The position numbers were made by a program, and so were the translations under genes. DNA of 64,000 nt from SAR86 cluster bacterium AG-313-N18. GTDB lineage: Bacteria; Pseudomonadota; Gammaproteobacteria; Magnimaribacterales; D2472. Location of the stretch: positions 1 to 64,000 of the forward strand of contig QBVY01000002.1 in the NCBI GenBank assembly GCA_003283765.1, read 5' to 3'. Of this stretch, positions 42,914 to 58,393 are shown in pieces (within the stretch, counting starts at the first letter, position 1; the number at the start of each line of letters is the position of its first letter). Below the pieces are notes generated by a model, which saw only the letters and a list, made by a program, of their open reading frames with translations, did no database searches and had not been told where the DNA came from.

Positions 42914-43309
42914 ATGTCTACTAACCACAACAAAATAAGGCCAGTCTATATCAATCTTTTTCAGATAAGGCTGCCTGTATCTGCTATTTCATCTATTACC
43001 CACCGCTTAGCAGGAATATACATTTTTTTTATCACCCTTCCTCTTTCACTGTATCTTCTATATTTTTCTACAAAAAGTTATAATGATTTTATGGTTTTGA
43101 AGGATTATTTAAATAACACAACATTTTTATCAACATTTGTTGCTTTTAGCTTTTTAGTTTTTGCTTATCATATTTTAACTGGCGTTCGTCATTTACTTCA
43201 GGATCTTCATATTGGAGAGTCGCTTAGCGCTTCTCGTCTATCTTCTTATCTTGTTTTTTGTGTGTGGTTTTTATTGTCAGTATTTGTTTTTACGAGACTG
43301 TTCACATGA
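42914..43309 (+). CDS. sdhC: Succinate dehydrogenase cytochrome b556 subunit
   Basis: RPVYINLFQIRLPVSAISSITHRLAGIYIF; HILTGVRHLLQD. Confidence 0.93.
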   Translation: MSTNHNKIRPVYINLFQIRLPVSAISSITHRLAGIYIFFITLPLSLYLLYFSTKSYNDFMVLKDYLNNTTFLSTFVAFSFLVFAYHILTGVRHLLQDLHIGESLSASRLSSYLVFCVWFLLSVFVFTRLFT

Positions 43310-43665
43310 TTGGTTCTACTTTATTTTATGTTCAGCGTTATTCTGCTACTTATTTATTAGCATATACAATTTGGATAGCCTCATTCCTTATTGTAAATAA
43401 TCCACTTGAATATAATTCTTGGACTGCTTTCACCAATCAAATAGATTTTCTTGTTTTAACTTCTCTGGCAGCTGCTGTATCCATCATTCATGCTTTTATT
43501 GGTTTATGGACTATTGGAACTGATTATTTTACTTCCAGAACTCTTGGTTTTCTTAGCGTGAGTTTTTCAAAATATGCAGACACTATTAGAGGCGCATATA
43601 CAATTTTATTTTCTGTTCTCGGCCTTTCAATTTTTGCAATAATCTTACTTACAATCTGGAGTTAA
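43306..43665 (+). CDS. sdhD: Succinate dehydrogenase membrane anchor subunit (start at ATG 43306 preferred over 43258)
   Basis: Three-TM protein with HAFIGLWTIGTDYF; between sdhC and sdhA; ATGA overlap with sdhC stop. Confidence 0.85.
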   Translation: MIGSTLFYVQRYSATYLLAYTIWIASFLIVNNPLEYNSWTAFTNQIDFLVLTSLAAAVSIIHAFIGLWTIGTDYFTSRTLGFLSVSFSKYADTIRGAYTILFSVLGLSIFAIILLTIWS

Positions 43666-43668
43666 ACT

Positions 43669-45453
43669 TTGAGCACCCTAAATTCATCTAATATTAAAAC
43701 ACTTGAATTTGATGTCCTTGTTATCGGTGGAGGTGGCTCTGGGATGAGAACTTCTTTGGAACTTGCTAAGTCTGGGTTAAAGACTGCGGTAGTTTCAAAA
43801 GTTTTCCCAACTCGCTCACATACTGTGTCTGCTCAGGGAGGAATAACCTGTGCAATTGCAAGTGCTGATCCACAAGATGACTGGCGCTGGCATATGTATG
43901 ACACTGTAAAAGGCTCCGATTATATAGGTGACCAAGACGCAATTGAGTATATGTGCTCGCAGGGTCCAAAAGCTGTCTTTGAGCTTGAGCATATGGGGTT
44001 GCCCTTTTCTAGAACTGAAAATGGGAGAATTTATCAAAGACCATTTGGAGGTCAATCTAAAGATTTTGGAAAAGGCGGCCAAGCTGCAAGAACATGCGCA
44101 GCTGCTGATAGAACTGGACATGCCTTGCTTCATACACTTTATCAAAACAATGTGAAAGAAGGCTCTAATTTCTTAAACGAATGGTTCGCTGTAGATTTAG
44201 TGCTAAATAAATTCAAAGAAGTTACGGGAGTAGTTGCATTTTCAATTGAATCAGGTGAAGTAGCTTACCTTAAAGCTCAAGCAACAGTTTTGGCAACTGG
44301 AGGCGCAGGAAGAATCTATGCTTCAACTACAAATGCTCTTATTAATACTGGAGACGGTCTTGGGATGTCTTTGAGGGCTGGAATTCCTGCACAAGACATG
44401 GAGATGTGGCAGTTCCATCCTACGGGTATATATGGAGCAGGCTCTCTAGTGACCGAGGGATGCAGAGGAGAAGGCGGCTATCTTATTAATAAAGATGGTG
44501 AAAGATTTATGGAAAGGTATGCACCTAATGCTAAGGATCTTGCTGGAAGGGACGTAGTTGCTCGTTCAATGGTTTTAGAAATACTTGAAGGAAGAGGGTG
44601 CGGTGAGGATAAAGACCATGTGTTTTTAAAGCTTGATCATTTAGGTGCGGACGTCTTGAATGCAAAACTTCCTGGAATTTGTGAACTATCCAGGACTTTT
44701 GCTGCAGTGGACCCAGTTTACGAACCAATTCCAGTAGTCCCAACATGTCATTATATGATGGGAGGTACACCAACAAATATTCATGGTCAAGCGTTCAAAC
44801 TTAGTAGTTCAGATGATGATTATATTCCAGGTTTATTTTCAGTTGGTGAAGCTGCATGTGTCTCAGTGCATGGTGCAAATAGACTCGGAGGCAATTCATT
44901 ACTAGATTTAGTTGTATTTGGCAGAGCGGCAGGACTGCACATTAATGAAGCCTTAAAATCAGGCGGTGGTGTTGCAGATTCTGATAAAGATGATATTGAA
45001 TTAGCGCTTCATAATCTAAATAAACTCAATGAGTCTTCAGCAGGATATGAGGTTTCAGCAGTAAAAAAAGAACTTCAGGAAGTCATGCAGAATTATTTTG
45101 GTGTTTTTAGACGAGGAGACTACATGGACAAAGGTGTCTCAGCATTAGAAGAAATTAGAGAAAAAATAGAGAATCTTCACTTAAAAGATAAAAGTGCTGC
45201 TTTTAATACCAATAGAGTTGAAGCTATAGAATTACAAAACTTATTTGAGGTTGCTGAGGCTACAGCCATTTCATCTCTTCAAAGAACTGAAAGCAGAGGA
45301 GCTCATGCCAGAGAAGATTATCCTGACAGAGATGATGAGAACTGGTTATGTCACTCACTATATGATCCAACCACAAAAGTTTTAGGCAAAAGACATGTAA
45401 ATTTTGAGCCATCTCAAGTCGAGGCTTTTCCTCCAAAAGTAAGAACCTACTAA
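43669..45453 (+). CDS. sdhA: Succinate dehydrogenase flavoprotein subunit
   Basis: [23 protein letters not shown]...[21 protein letters not shown]...[11 protein letters not shown]. Confidence 0.98.
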   Translation: MSTLNSSNIKTLEFDVLVIGGGGSGMRTSLELAKSGLKTAVVSKVFPTRSHTVSAQGGITCAIASADPQDDWRWHMYDTVKGSDYIGDQDAIEYMCSQGPKAVFELEHMGLPFSRTENGRIYQRPFGGQSKDFGKGGQAARTCAAADRTGHALLHTLYQNNVKEGSNFLNEWFAVDLVLNKFKEVTGVVAFSIESGEVAYLKAQATVLATGGAGRIYASTTNALINTGDGLGMSLRAGIPAQDMEMWQFHPTGIYGAGSLVTEGCRGEGGYLINKDGERFMERYAPNAKDLAGRDVVARSMVLEILEGRGCGEDKDHVFLKLDHLGADVLNAKLPGICELSRTFAAVDPVYEPIPVVPTCHYMMGGTPTNIHGQAFKLSSSDDDYIPGLFSVGEAACVSVHGANRLGGNSLLDLVVFGRAAGLHINEALKSGGGVADSDKDDIELALHNLNKLNESSAGYEVSAVKKELQEVMQNYFGVFRRGDYMDKGVSALEEIREKIENLHLKDKSAAFNTNRVEAIELQNLFEVAEATAISSLQRTESRGAHAREDYPDRDDENWLCHSLYDPTTKVLGKRHVNFEPSQVEAFPPKVRTY

Positions 45454-45462
45454 TAATTAATC

Positions 45463-46200
45463 ATGATTAGCGTCAACATTTATAGATATAACCCAGAAAA
45501 AGATAGCTTCCCCTATATGCAGACTTTTAAGTTTGAAAAACCTAAAAGAGATATTATGGTATTGGAGCTCCTCAACCAACTTAAGGAAAAGGACCCTACT
45601 ATTTCCTATAGAAGATCCTGCAGAGAGGGAGTTTGTGGCTCCGATGGCATGAATATTAATGGAAAAAATGGCTTGGCATGCATTACTCCCTTATCTACAG
45701 TAATTAAAAAAAATAAGTTAGATCTTCGCCCATTACCTGGTCTTCCAGTTGTAAGAGACTTAGTTGTTGATATGACTGAATTCTATGCTCAATATGAAAA
45801 AATTAAGCCGTTTCTTCAAAATGATACTCCTGTAGATATTGGAGAAAGACTTCAGTCACCAGAAGATAGAGATAAATTAGATGGTCTATACGAATGTATT
45901 TTGTGTGCATGTTGTTCAACAAGCTGCCCATCCTTTTGGTGGAATCCAGATAAATTTGTTGGACCTGCAGCGTTACTTCAAGCTTACCGATTTATTGCTG
46001 ACTCAAGAGATACTAAAACTGCAGAGAGGCTTCAAGATTTATCTGATCCTTTCAGTGTTTACAGATGTCATGGCATTATGAATTGTGTCAGTGTCTGCCC
46101 AAAAGGACTCAACCCAAATGAAGCAATAGGTGAAATCAAGTCAATGTTACTTTCAGGAAAGAATAAACAAAATATTATTGCCTCTGATGCAGTTAGCTGA
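45463..46200 (+). CDS. sdhB: Succinate dehydrogenase iron-sulfur subunit
   Basis: SCREGVCGSDGMNINGKNGLACI...CILCACCSTSCPSFWWN...CHGIMNCVSVCPKGLNP. Confidence 0.97.
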   Translation: MISVNIYRYNPEKDSFPYMQTFKFEKPKRDIMVLELLNQLKEKDPTISYRRSCREGVCGSDGMNINGKNGLACITPLSTVIKKNKLDLRPLPGLPVVRDLVVDMTEFYAQYEKIKPFLQNDTPVDIGERLQSPEDRDKLDGLYECILCACCSTSCPSFWWNPDKFVGPAALLQAYRFIADSRDTKTAERLQDLSDPFSVYRCHGIMNCVSVCPKGLNPNEAIGEIKSMLLSGKNKQNIIASDAVS

Positions 46201-46208
46201 ATTCGAAA

Positions 46209-49022
46209 ATGAATAATATGGAGACATTTTGGTCAACTTCACACGCTGCGGGTGCCCAAAGCTCATACCTAGAATCTTTATATGAATTGTATTTAAAGGA
46301 TCCTTCAACAGTTCCTGATGATTGGAAAATATATTTTGACTCATTGCCTAGTGTCAGCGATGAGCAGCATGAAGTATCCCACCAAGAGATTGTTGAGAGG
46401 CTAAAAGAAGAAGAGATCAATCCTCCTATCAATGCACAACCTTCAGACAATATTTCTAATTCTAAGCAAGTTAAAGTTATTCAATTGATTCAAGCCTATA
46501 GAAATAGGGGTCATTATAAGGCTATGTTAGATCCACTTGGCTTGAAACCAACTCGCCATTGCGATGATTTGGAGCTGAGTTATCATGATCTTAACAGCTC
46601 TGATCTTTCAGAGGTTTTCAATACAGACACACTAAAAATAGAAAAAAAATCAACGTCTTTATCTGAAATCATACAAGCCCTGGAAGCAATATATTGTGGA
46701 ACTCTTGGGATTGAGTACAACTACATTTCATCATTATCTGAAAGAGAATGGTTTCAAAAGAGGTTAGAACCAAATTTAGGAAAATTAAATTTTAATCCTG
46801 ATGAGCAAAAATATATTTTAAAACGCTTAAGCTCAGCTGAGGGTCTTGCTAAATTCTTAGCTTCTAGATATCCAGGCATGAAGAGGTTCGGTATTGATGG
46901 AGCTGAGTCTCTTATTCCACTAGTCGATAGCTTGATACAGAATTGTGGCATTTTTGGTGCAGAGCAAATTTGTTTTGGAATGGCGCATAGAGGCAGACTT
47001 AATTTATTAGTTAATGTTTTAGGGAAATCTCCCAAAGAATTATTTACTGAATTTGAAGAAGATTATGAGCTAGAGGGCGCAAGTACTGGAGATGTGAAAT
47101 ATCATCTAGGCTCTTCAACAAATATTTTAACTCCAAATGGAGAGGTGCATGTTTCACTAGCGAACAATCCATCTCACTTAGAAATAGTAGATCCTGTAGT
47201 CCTTGGATCAGTTAGAGGCAGGCAAGACAGACTGAAGGACCAGCAAAAAAAATTAGTTGTCCCTATTTTAATTCATGGAGATGCTTCCTTTTCTGGGCAA
47301 GGAGTTGTAATGGAAACACTTCAAATGTCCCAAACCAGAGGGTATGGAGTCGGAGGAACCATTCATGTGATAGTTAATAATCAAATTGGTTTTACAACCT
47401 CTAATTCGGAAGATTCACGATCTACACCATACGCAACCGATGTAGCAAAAATGATTGAGGCTCCAATTCTGCATGTAAATGGAGATGATCCAGAGATGGT
47501 TGTATTTGCAGCTAAACTAGCTTGCGAGTATAGACATAATTTTAAAAAAGATATTGTTATTGATATGTTTTGCTATAGAAGAAGAGGGCATAACGAAGCT
47601 GATGAACCATCTTCAACACAACCAATAATGTATAAGACCATTGCTAATCAAGTCTCAGTAAAAAGCTCATATCAAGAAAAGCTTATTTCTGCAGGAGTAA
47701 TATCTAAGACTGAATGTGATGAATCTGAAAAAAATTATAGGCTTGCAATCGAAAAAGGAAATTCTGTTGTTCACAATCTTGCAACAAAGCCTAATGAAGC
47801 TATGTGGTTTGATTGGACTCCATATATGAATCAGAAAGGAGATGTAAAAATTGAGTCTAAGTTTGATAAGGACAGATTTCATATTCTTGCTCATGAGGCA
47901 TTTACCCCGCCCTCAAATTATGTTCTTCAGCGGCAAGTCGAAAAAATTTATACTGATAGACGAGAGATGGCTGATGGAAACATACCGGTGAACTGGGGCT
48001 TTGCTGAAAATATGGCATACGCAACACTTTTAGATCAAGGATATCCTATTAGATTTTCTGGTCAGGATATTAGAAGAGGGACATTTTCTCATCGTCATGC
48101 TGTTGTTTTAAATCAGGAAGATGGAAAAGGACATATGCCTTTGGTAAAAATTGCAGAAAACTCGAACACAACGCTTGATATATATGATTCTCTTTTATCT
48201 GAAGAGGCGGTTCTTGGATTTGAGTATGGATATTCTGCTACAAGGCCATCAGGGTTAGTTATTTGGGAGGCTCAATTTGGAGATTTTGTAAATGGTGCCC
48301 AAGTAGTCATAGATCAATTTATTGTTTCTGCTGAGCATAAATGGGAACGTCTATCTGGATTAGTTATGTTACTTCCACATGGTTATGAAGGACAGGGTCC
48401 AGAGCATTCTAGTGCAAGGCTTGAGAGATTTTTGCAGTTGTGTGCAAATGAAAATATCCAGGTTTGTGTGCCCAGTACACCCTCGCAGATTTATCATTTA
48501 CTAAGATTTCAAACAATACGAAAAATGAGACGACCTTTGGTTGTGATTTCTCCAAAAAGCTTACTGAGAAACCCTGCAGCTGTCTCTTCTATTGAGAGCT
48601 TAACAGATGGATCTTTTCAGTATGTTATTGACGACACTATAAAAAATTCAAGCAAGGTAGAGAAAATTATAATGTGTTCCGGGAAGGTATATTTTGATCT
48701 TTTAGCTAAAAGAGAGGAGCTTGGGATTAAAAATATTGCCTTAATTAGAATTGAGCAACTCTACCCATTTCCCTATGACACCCTTGAAAAGATTATCAAG
48801 CCATACAAGAACGCAGTAAAATTTATCTGGTGTCAGGAAGAACCTAGTAATCAAGGAGCATGGTTTAGTCATCGTCATAGATTGCAAATAGTTTTAGACA
48901 GAATTAATTCTGCTCAAATAGAATTAATTAGCAGAAAGGCATCAGCAGCACCAGCAGTTGGTTTAAACAAATTACACATTCAACAACAAGAAGCTTTGGT
49001 TATTGAAGCTTTAAAATCCTAG
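46209..49022 (+). CDS. sucA: 2-oxoglutarate dehydrogenase E1
   Basis: [27 protein letters not shown]...[18 protein letters not shown]...[18 protein letters not shown]. Confidence 0.98.
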   Translation: MNNMETFWSTSHAAGAQSSYLESLYELYLKDPSTVPDDWKIYFDSLPSVSDEQHEVSHQEIVERLKEEEINPPINAQPSDNISNSKQVKVIQLIQAYRNRGHYKAMLDPLGLKPTRHCDDLELSYHDLNSSDLSEVFNTDTLKIEKKSTSLSEIIQALEAIYCGTLGIEYNYISSLSEREWFQKRLEPNLGKLNFNPDEQKYILKRLSSAEGLAKFLASRYPGMKRFGIDGAESLIPLVDSLIQNCGIFGAEQICFGMAHRGRLNLLVNVLGKSPKELFTEFEEDYELEGASTGDVKYHLGSSTNILTPNGEVHVSLANNPSHLEIVDPVVLGSVRGRQDRLKDQQKKLVVPILIHGDASFSGQGVVMETLQMSQTRGYGVGGTIHVIVNNQIGFTTSNSEDSRSTPYATDVAKMIEAPILHVNGDDPEMVVFAAKLACEYRHNFKKDIVIDMFCYRRRGHNEADEPSSTQPIMYKTIANQVSVKSSYQEKLISAGVISKTECDESEKNYRLAIEKGNSVVHNLATKPNEAMWFDWTPYMNQKGDVKIESKFDKDRFHILAHEAFTPPSNYVLQRQVEKIYTDRREMADGNIPVNWGFAENMAYATLLDQGYPIRFSGQDIRRGTFSHRHAVVLNQEDGKGHMPLVKIAENSNTTLDIYDSLLSEEAVLGFEYGYSATRPSGLVIWEAQFGDFVNGAQVVIDQFIVSAEHKWERLSGLVMLLPHGYEGQGPEHSSARLERFLQLCANENIQVCVPSTPSQIYHLLRFQTIRKMRRPLVVISPKSLLRNPAAVSSIESLTDGSFQYVIDDTIKNSSKVEKIIMCSGKVYFDLLAKREELGIKNIALIRIEQLYPFPYDTLEKIIKPYKNAVKFIWCQEEPSNQGAWFSHRHRLQIVLDRINSAQIELISRKASAAPAVGLNKLHIQQQEALVIEALKS

Positions 49023-49032
49023 AGAAATAATT

Positions 49033-50277
49033 ATGTCAATAGAAATAAAGTCCCCAACATTCCCAGAGTCTGTAGCAGACGGAACCATTGCAAACTGGGT
49101 TAAGCAAGAAGGTGAATCTGTTAAGCAAGATGAAGTTATAGCAGAAATTGAAACAGATAAAGTTGTATTAGAAGTCGTTGCCCCATTTGATGGCGTCATT
49201 TCCAAAGTTTTGAAACCAGCAGGTGAGGTAGTTTTAAGCGCTGAGTTAATAGCAGAATTTGAAAAAGGAAAACAGCTTGATAGTAAAGAAATATCAGCTC
49301 CAGAAAAAAATTCTAGCTCAAGCGAGCAACAAAAATCTGATAAAAATAATTTGGAGGACTCTGAATCAAAAGAGAATGGACCTGCGGTTAAAAAATTATT
49401 GAAAGAGCATGACCTTGATGTTAATGCTATTGATGGATCAGGAAAAGATGGGAGAATTACTAAAGCAGATGTGGTTAATTACCTTGAGGAATCTTCACCT
49501 AAGAATGAAGAAATAGCATCGGACAGCAACACCCAGAGTTCTGCTAAAACTTCAACTCCTGCATTAACCTCAATGGATAGATTTGAAGAAAGGGTGCCAA
49601 TGTCACGGTTACGCTCAACTATAGCCAATAGATTGTTAACCGTTAAGCAAGAAACCGCTATGCTGACAACATTCAATGAGGTAGATTTAAAGCCAATTAA
49701 AGATCTAAGAGTAAAATATGGCGAAGATTTTTTTGCAGAGCATGGGGTAAAGCTTGGATTCATGGGATTTTTTGTCTTAGCAGCAGTTCAGGCTCTAAAA
49801 AAGTTTCCAGTGGTGAATGCTTCTATTGATGGAAGCGATATTGTTTATCATGGCTATCAGGATGTAGGTGTAGCGGTCTCAACTGAAAGAGGATTGGTTG
49901 TTCCAGTAATTAGAGATGCTGATAATTTGAGATTAGCAGATGTTGAAAAATCAATTTTAGATTATTCAGATAAAGCCAAGAATGGAAAGCTTTCAATTGC
50001 TGAAATGCAGGGCGGTACTTTTACTATCTCAAATGGAGGTGTTTTTGGATCCTTGTTATCTACCCCAATTTTAAATGCTCCGCAGACTGCTATTCTAGGA
50101 ATGCACACCATTCAAGATAGACCAGTTGTTATAGATGGTGAAATAGTTATAAGGCCTATGATGTATCTTGCTCTTAGTTATGATCATCGCCTTCTAGATG
50201 GAAAGGAGGCTGTAGCATTTTTGATTGCTATAAAAGATCAATTAGAGTCTCCAGAAAAACTCCTTTTAAACTTATGA
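49033..50277 (+). CDS. sucB: 2-oxoglutarate dehydrogenase E2 (dihydrolipoyl succinyltransferase)
   Basis: Lipoyl motif [18 protein letters not shown]-term [17 protein letters not shown]. Confidence 0.97.
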   Translation: MSIEIKSPTFPESVADGTIANWVKQEGESVKQDEVIAEIETDKVVLEVVAPFDGVISKVLKPAGEVVLSAELIAEFEKGKQLDSKEISAPEKNSSSSEQQKSDKNNLEDSESKENGPAVKKLLKEHDLDVNAIDGSGKDGRITKADVVNYLEESSPKNEEIASDSNTQSSAKTSTPALTSMDRFEERVPMSRLRSTIANRLLTVKQETAMLTTFNEVDLKPIKDLRVKYGEDFFAEHGVKLGFMGFFVLAAVQALKKFPVVNASIDGSDIVYHGYQDVGVAVSTERGLVVPVIRDADNLRLADVEKSILDYSDKAKNGKLSIAEMQGGTFTISNGGVFGSLLSTPILNAPQTAILGMHTIQDRPVVIDGEIVIRPMMYLALSYDHRLLDGKEAVAFLIAIKDQLESPEKLLLNL

Positions 50278-52861
<2,584 letters not shown>

Positions 52862-52865
<4 letters not shown>

Positions 52866-53731
52866 GCATATTGGTAGATAAAAATACACGTCTTTTAGTT
52901 CAAGGTTTCACTGGCTCTCAAGCTACTTTACATTCAGAGCAGTCTATTGAATATGGAACAAATATTGTTGGTGGAGTCACCCCAGGCAAAGGAGGGCAAA
53001 CCCATCTTAGTGTGCCTGTTTTTAATTCAGTACATGAAGCTGTTGAAGCAGTTCAGCCAAATGCTTCAATCATTTTTGTTCCAGCTAAATTTTGTAAAGA
53101 TTCTATTTTAGAGGCTGCTGATGCTGGAATTAAATTGATAATATGCATTACAGAGGGAGTGCCTACTTTAGACATGCTGATTGTAAAAAAGAGGGTTGAT
53201 GAGCTGGGCATTACTTTGATCGGTCCTAACTGTCCTGGAATAATCACTCCGGGTGAGGCCAAGTTAGGAATAATGCCAGGCAGCATTCACTTGGAGGGTT
53301 CAGTAGGTATCATTTCAAGATCTGGCACGTTGACTTACGAGGCCGTGAAGCAAACTAGTGATCTTGGTCTTGGCCAGAGCACATGCGTTGGTATTGGGGG
53401 AGATCCAATTCCCGGAACATCATTTATTGATGTTTTGAAGATGATGGAATCTGATGATCAAACTAAAGCCATAGTTATGGTTGGTGAAATTGGAGGAACA
53501 GCTGAAGAGGAAGCTGCTGAGTTCATCAAAAATAATATTTCTAAGCCTGTAATTTCATATATTGCGGGACAAACTGCACCCGCGGGCAAGAGAATGGGGC
53601 ATGCAGGAGCAATCATTGCTGGTGGGAAAGGGACAGCTGCGGATAAAATTAAGAAGCTTGAGGAGTGCGGTGTTCATATAGCAGAAAACCTGCTTCAAAT
53701 TGGCAAAAAGGCTAAGGAAGTTCTGGATTAG
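52862..53731 (+). CDS. sucD: Succinyl-CoA synthetase alpha subunit
   Basis: [35 protein letters not shown]; GRTAPxGK-like [17 protein letters not shown]. Confidence 0.97.
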
Positions 53732-55115
53732 TTTTGGTAATAAATTTATTCGCAATATAATTTAGTCTAGGAATAATTAGACATGCAAAGGCTGCTAGAC
53801 CAGTAATCATTCCAATCCAAATCCCCGCTGGACCCAGAGAATTACTCGATATCCCATGGTAAGTAAGATAATATCCGCCCGGCAAAGCAATAAACCAGTA
53901 AGTTAAAATTAGCATCAGCATTGGGGCAAATGTGTCTTTGTAACCCCTAAGACTTCCCAAGGCCCCCATTTGCATCCCATCAGGAATTTGAAAGATTGCA
54001 GCAAAGAGCAGGAGATTTATTGCGATAGCCATAACTGCAACATCGGCAGTATACAAAGAAACAAGAGCCTCCCTAAAGGCAAGAATTATTATTGTATTTA
54101 CTATTGCACCAATTAAGCATATTAAAACTGCTACATGAGAGGCGTACTTTGCTTGTAGAAGATTTTTTTCTCCTACAAGATTGCCTATTCTTGTTGCTGC
54201 GGCTAGCCCGAAAGACAAAGGCAAAATAAAGAAAACACTAGCAATATTTATTGCTACTGTATGAGCGCTTATTACTGTTGCGCCAAGCGAGCCTAGTATC
54301 AAAGCTGCGCCTGAAAACATACTTAATTCTACAAATACCCCAAATCCAATTGGCACCCCAAGTTTTAAAGCTTCCCTAGTAGTTTCAGTGTTGGGACCAG
54401 AAAATTTTGAGAATAATTTAGTGGGCCCATATTCTTTCTTTTTTAGAATCACTAGCATCAAAACAAGCAAACCAATAATGATATTAATCGATGTTGCAAT
54501 TCCACATCCAACCCCACCCATAGGAGGTATTCCAAAATATCCATATACAAAAATGATATCAAGCGGAATATTTAATAACATGCCAATAAAAGCAACCCAA
54601 AAAACTGGAAGAGTGAGGCCCATGCCCTCGCTATAGCAACGCAGACAAGTGAAAAGCATATTAGCAATAAAGCCGAATGACATTGCTTTTAAGTATCCAT
54701 CTGAAATTTGAGCAATATTTTCTTCAATATCAAAAAAAGGAATAAAAATACTTAAATTTCTATAAAGAATGAAACCGATGAAACCCAAGACTAATGCAAC
54801 CCAAAGAATTTCCCTTACTTTTTGTCCAATTTCCTCATATTTCTTTGCTCCAAATAATTGTGCAACTATTGGAGTTACTGCGAACAAACAACCCCCCAGA
54901 AGAAAATAAAAGGGCATAGAAAGAGCATTCCCGATAGCTAATCCAGATAGATCTAGCGCACTTGCTCGACCTGCAACAATAGTGTCTGTTACTCCCATAC
55001 CCATATATGAGATTTGAGATCCATATATTGGAATTCCAATTTTGAGTAATTGCTTTAATTCTTTAATTAAGTTTTTCAAAAAAATAAGCCCAGAAATTTC
55101 TCGGTACTTTATCAT
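53712..55115 (-). CDS. MATE-family multidrug efflux transporter (NorM-like)
   Basis: [22 protein letters not shown]; polytopic membrane protein. Confidence 0.9.
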   Translation of the reverse strand: MIKYREISGLIFLKNLIKELKQLLKIGIPIYGSQISYMGMGVTDTIVAGRASALDLSGLAIGNALSMPFYFLLGGCLFAVTPIVAQLFGAKKYEEIGQKVREILWVALVLGFIGFILYRNLSIFIPFFDIEENIAQISDGYLKAMSFGFIANMLFTCLRCYSEGMGLTLPVFWVAFIGMLLNIPLDIIFVYGYFGIPPMGGVGCGIATSINIIIGLLVLMLVILKKKEYGPTKLFSKFSGPNTETTREALKLGVPIGFGVFVELSMFSGAALILGSLGATVISAHTVAINIASVFFILPLSFGLAAATRIGNLVGEKNLLQAKYASHVAVLICLIGAIVNTIIILAFREALVSLYTADVAVMAIAINLLLFAAIFQIPDGMQMGALGSLRGYKDTFAPMLMLILTYWFIALPGGYYLTYHGISSNSLGPAGIWIGMITGLAAFACLIIPRLNYIANKFITKTNPELP

Positions 55116-55193
55116 ACAAGGACTGAAATAAAATGGAGAGAAGAAATTAGGAAAGACAGTCGCCCATATTGGCTTAAAAAGGTAACCTCAAAG

Positions 55194-55865
55194 TTGACCA
55201 TTAGATATGTCAACAGATTTATTCGTCCCCAATTTAAATCTCTAGGGAAAGGACCAGTATTTTTTAAACCGAGGTATGTAAAATTATTTGGTTCTAATAT
55301 TTCAGTTGGAAATTTTCCAACATTTATCTCTGCACCAGATGATTATATTCAAATTACTAGCTGGGATACCGGAGACTGGAATGGAAAAGTTGATATAGGA
55401 AATTATGTTTTAATTTCACCAGGGGTCAGAATTATGGCCGCTGAGAGTATTTCTATTGGAGATTCATGCATGTTTGGTCATGGCGCATGTATCACAGATG
55501 CAGATTGGCATGGTATTTACGATAGAACAAAGGTGGTTGGAGATCCTAGGCCAGTAGTATTGGAAGAAAATGTTTGGATAGGTGAGGATGCGATGATTTG
55601 CAAAGGAGTAAAAATTGGAGCAAATAGTATTATTGGAGCAAGGTCAGTTGTAACAAAAGATATTCCTAAAAATACTATTTACGCTGGAAACCCTGCTGTA
55701 TTTATAAGAGATATAAATGAAAATGAATTTATAACCCGTGAAGATTTTTTTCACAACCCAGCTAAGCTTGCAAAAGACTTTGACTTGCTTGACCGATATA
55801 CCCTTGGTCAGAATTCTTTCTTAGGCTGGATAAAAAGCATGATCTTTAGAGATAAATCCCATTGA
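55194..55865 (+). CDS. Left-handed beta-helix (hexapeptide-repeat) acyltransferase
   Basis: ENVWIGEDAMICKGVKIGANSIIGARSVVTKDIPKNTIYAGNPA. Confidence 0.88.
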   Translation: MTIRYVNRFIRPQFKSLGKGPVFFKPRYVKLFGSNISVGNFPTFISAPDDYIQITSWDTGDWNGKVDIGNYVLISPGVRIMAAESISIGDSCMFGHGACITDADWHGIYDRTKVVGDPRPVVLEENVWIGEDAMICKGVKIGANSIIGARSVVTKDIPKNTIYAGNPAVFIRDINENEFITREDFFHNPAKLAKDFDLLDRYTLGQNSFLGWIKSMIFRDKSH

Positions 55866-56992
55866 TCAACATAGCTGCAGATTCGCAGATTCCTGAAATT
55901 GAAAACAAATTGGCTGAGTTTTTTGATGATGATTATTCATTTAAGTCATTTGATTCAAGTATTGTTTCCTCTAGTGATTTTATAAATATTGATGCCTTGT
56001 TAGTACGCTCAACTCTTTTTATTGATGAGGGAATATGTGCGGATACAAGGATTCGCTATGTTGGTTCTGCAACTGCAGGAATTAATCACTTAGATATAAA
56101 TTATTTAGATGCTCAAAATATTTCTTGGTCTCATGCACCTGGATGCAATGCTTTTAGTGTCATTCATTATGTAATGGCTGCAATTGGAGAGTTGATAAAA
56201 GATGGTCTTTTCAATACTAGCCAAAGCATTGGAATAGTGGGTTATGGCAATATTGGAAGAGGGTTATATAAAATTCTTAAGGCTTTAAACTTTGAAGTTT
56301 ATGCATGCGACCCATTTCTATCACATTCTGAATTAGTAAATTTAGATAGCATTCTTGAATGCGATTTAATAACTATTCATGCCCCCCTGACAGAGGCAGA
56401 TAAACATCCAACATTTAATTTAATTAACGAATCTCATATTCAGAAATTTTCAAATAAAATTCTCATTAACACCTCAAGAGGAGAGATCATATCCGAAGCT
56501 TTTCTGTTTAAAGCAAATGACCTAATTTATATTTCTGATGTTTGGGTTAATGAACCTAACCCAAGTCTAGAAATAATAAAAAAATCCTATATTGCAACAC
56601 CTCATATCGCAGGATACAGCATAGATGGAAAGCTAAATGGAGCAAAAATTATTGCTGAGGAATGTGCAAAAGCCTTTAATTGCCTAAAACTAAAATCGAT
56701 CAAACCTTTGATGTCACCAGACTGGCCATATGAGCTTCAAAATATAATTACAGATATTAGTAGAATGTCATTCCCAGCTACACTTTTTCATAAAGAGCTT
56801 GACTTAAAATTAATTTCAGATACGTTCAAAGCGTTATCAAGCAAAGATTTAGAAAAGGGTTTTAGATCCCTAAGGACAAATCATCCACCGCGACATGATT
56901 TTAATTGCTATTCATTTAGGGGCATGAGCAAATTAGACAAAGATATAGATCTTAAGTTTTTTGATGAATTAAGAAGAGCAGGAAATCTCTAA
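55862..56992 (+). CDS. pdxB: Erythronate-4-phosphate dehydrogenase
   Basis: RYVGSATAGINHLDINYL...SWSHAPGCNAFSVIHYVM...GIVGYGNIGRGLYKIL. Confidence 0.93.
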   Translation: MINIAADSQIPEIENKLAEFFDDDYSFKSFDSSIVSSSDFINIDALLVRSTLFIDEGICADTRIRYVGSATAGINHLDINYLDAQNISWSHAPGCNAFSVIHYVMAAIGELIKDGLFNTSQSIGIVGYGNIGRGLYKILKALNFEVYACDPFLSHSELVNLDSILECDLITIHAPLTEADKHPTFNLINESHIQKFSNKILINTSRGEIISEAFLFKANDLIYISDVWVNEPNPSLEIIKKSYIATPHIAGYSIDGKLNGAKIIAEECAKAFNCLKLKSIKPLMSPDWPYELQNIITDISRMSFPATLFHKELDLKLISDTFKALSSKDLEKGFRSLRTNHPPRHDFNCYSFRGMSKLDKDIDLKFFDELRRAGNL

Positions 56993-58393
56993 ATTTTTTG
57001 CCCAATTCGGCGATCTATTAGCAAAATGTTCATATTGCTCTAACTCATCATAAGGAGAAGTGATAACCTCAATCAATGTTTCAAGCGCAGAGAAATCTGA
57101 ACTTTCAGCCGCTTCTATAACTTCTTGGGCCATATAATTTCTTAGAATATATTTCGGATTATTTGCATTCATGAGCAATATTTTTTTAGCAATAGGTATA
57201 GATTCTTTGTTATGACGTTCTTGATAGGATTTTATCCAAGACATACTAACATTTGAATTTAATTCATTTGTTTTAACTGATGTTACAGCCTGAGAAAGAT
57301 TTCTAAATGTGTTTGTATAATCTAGTTTTTCAGATTCCATGATATCTAATAAACCTTGAATTAATTGAGCATCCTCATTATGTGATTTGGTAAACCCAAG
57401 TTTTTTTCTGTACAACTCAGCTAGCTTATTTTTAAAAATTAATTCATATGTTTTCAAAATCTCATCTTGGGTTTCCTCAGAAATTAGTGAAGATAATGCA
57501 TGGCCAAGAGCAGAACAGTTCCATAATCCTATATATGGTTGGTTCTTAAATGCATATCTTCCCTGATGATCAGAGTGATTGCAGACATAACTTGGAAGGT
57601 AGTCTTCCATAAAACCATATGGACCATAATCAAATGTCTCTCCTAAAATACTCATATTGTCAGTATTCATAACACCATGGCTAAAGCCATTAGCTTGCCA
57701 TAGAGCTATCATGCATGCTGTTTGCTCAACAACTGACCTAAAAAATTCCTCGTATTTATTTTGAGATTTTGAAAAGTAAGCAGGATAGTTATCAATACAA
57801 AAGTCAGTTAGAACTTTAACGTACTCTGGCTTATTGTTGTAATGAAAATATTCAAAATTGCCAAATCTGATATGTGTTTTGGCTGTTCTAGCTAGCATTG
57901 CTGCTGTTTCGCTTTTTTCCCTGATGACTATTTCATCACTGCCAATAATCATTAATGCTCTTGAGGTTGGAATTGATAAAGCATGCATTACCTCCCCACA
58001 TAAATACTCTCTAATTACAGATCTTAAAACAGCTCGACCATCTCCAAATCTAGAGTAGGGAGTTTTGCCAGCACCTTTAAGATGAATATCAACCAAGCCT
58101 TCTGATGAATCTATCTGCCCAAACAATAATCCTCTACCATCACCTAATTGTTCTACATATTGCCCAAACTGATGGCCAGAATATGCCATCGATAGGGGTT
58201 TTAGATTTCCAATTGATAATGAACCATTAAAAATATCTAACAGTTTTTGCGTGTTAATATTTTCGAGACCTAAATCTTTTTTCAATTCAGCATTTTCAAT
58301 AACGAGCAGGGGATTAATAAAGCCCTGCCAATTTTGTAGATTATAAAAGTCCTGAGGAAGCTCAGCATACGCATGAGGTTTTATAGGAATCAT
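56969..58393 (-). CDS. selO: SelO/YdiU-family pseudokinase (protein adenylyltransferase)
   Basis: AYSGHQFGQYVEQLGDGRGLLFGQI...KGAGKTPYSRFGDGRAVLRSVIREYL...HGVMNTDNMSILGETFDYGPYGFM. Confidence 0.95.
   Translation of the reverse strand: MIPIKPHAYAELPQDFYNLQNWQGFINPLLVIENAELKKDLGLENINTQKLLDIFNGSLSIGNLKPLSMAYSGHQFGQYVEQLGDGRGLLFGQIDSSEGLVDIHLKGAGKTPYSRFGDGRAVLRSVIREYLCGEVMHALSIPTSRALMIIGSDEIVIREKSETAAMLARTAKTHIRFGNFEYFHYNNKPEYVKVLTDFCIDNYPAYFSKSQNKYEEFFRSVVEQTACMIALWQANGFSHGVMNTDNMSILGETFDYGPYGFMEDYLPSYVCNHSDHQGRYAFKNQPYIGLWNCSALGHALSSLISEETQDEILKTYELIFKNKLAELYRKKLGFTKSHNEDAQLIQGLLDIMESEKLDYTNTFRNLSQAVTSVKTNELNSNVSMSWIKSYQERHNKESIPIAKKILLMNANNPKYILRNYMAQEVIEAAESSDFSALETLIEVITSPYDELEQYEHFANRSPNWAKNLEISCSS

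Noticed and set aside
43766-44145. Antisense ORFs within sdhA (43766..43969, 43816..44145)
   Set aside because: Shadow ORFs of a highly conserved coding sequence.
45460-45471. 12-bp palindrome TAATCATGATTA containing the sdhB ATG
   Set aside because: Has no loop, is AT-rich and short; likely chance in this composition.
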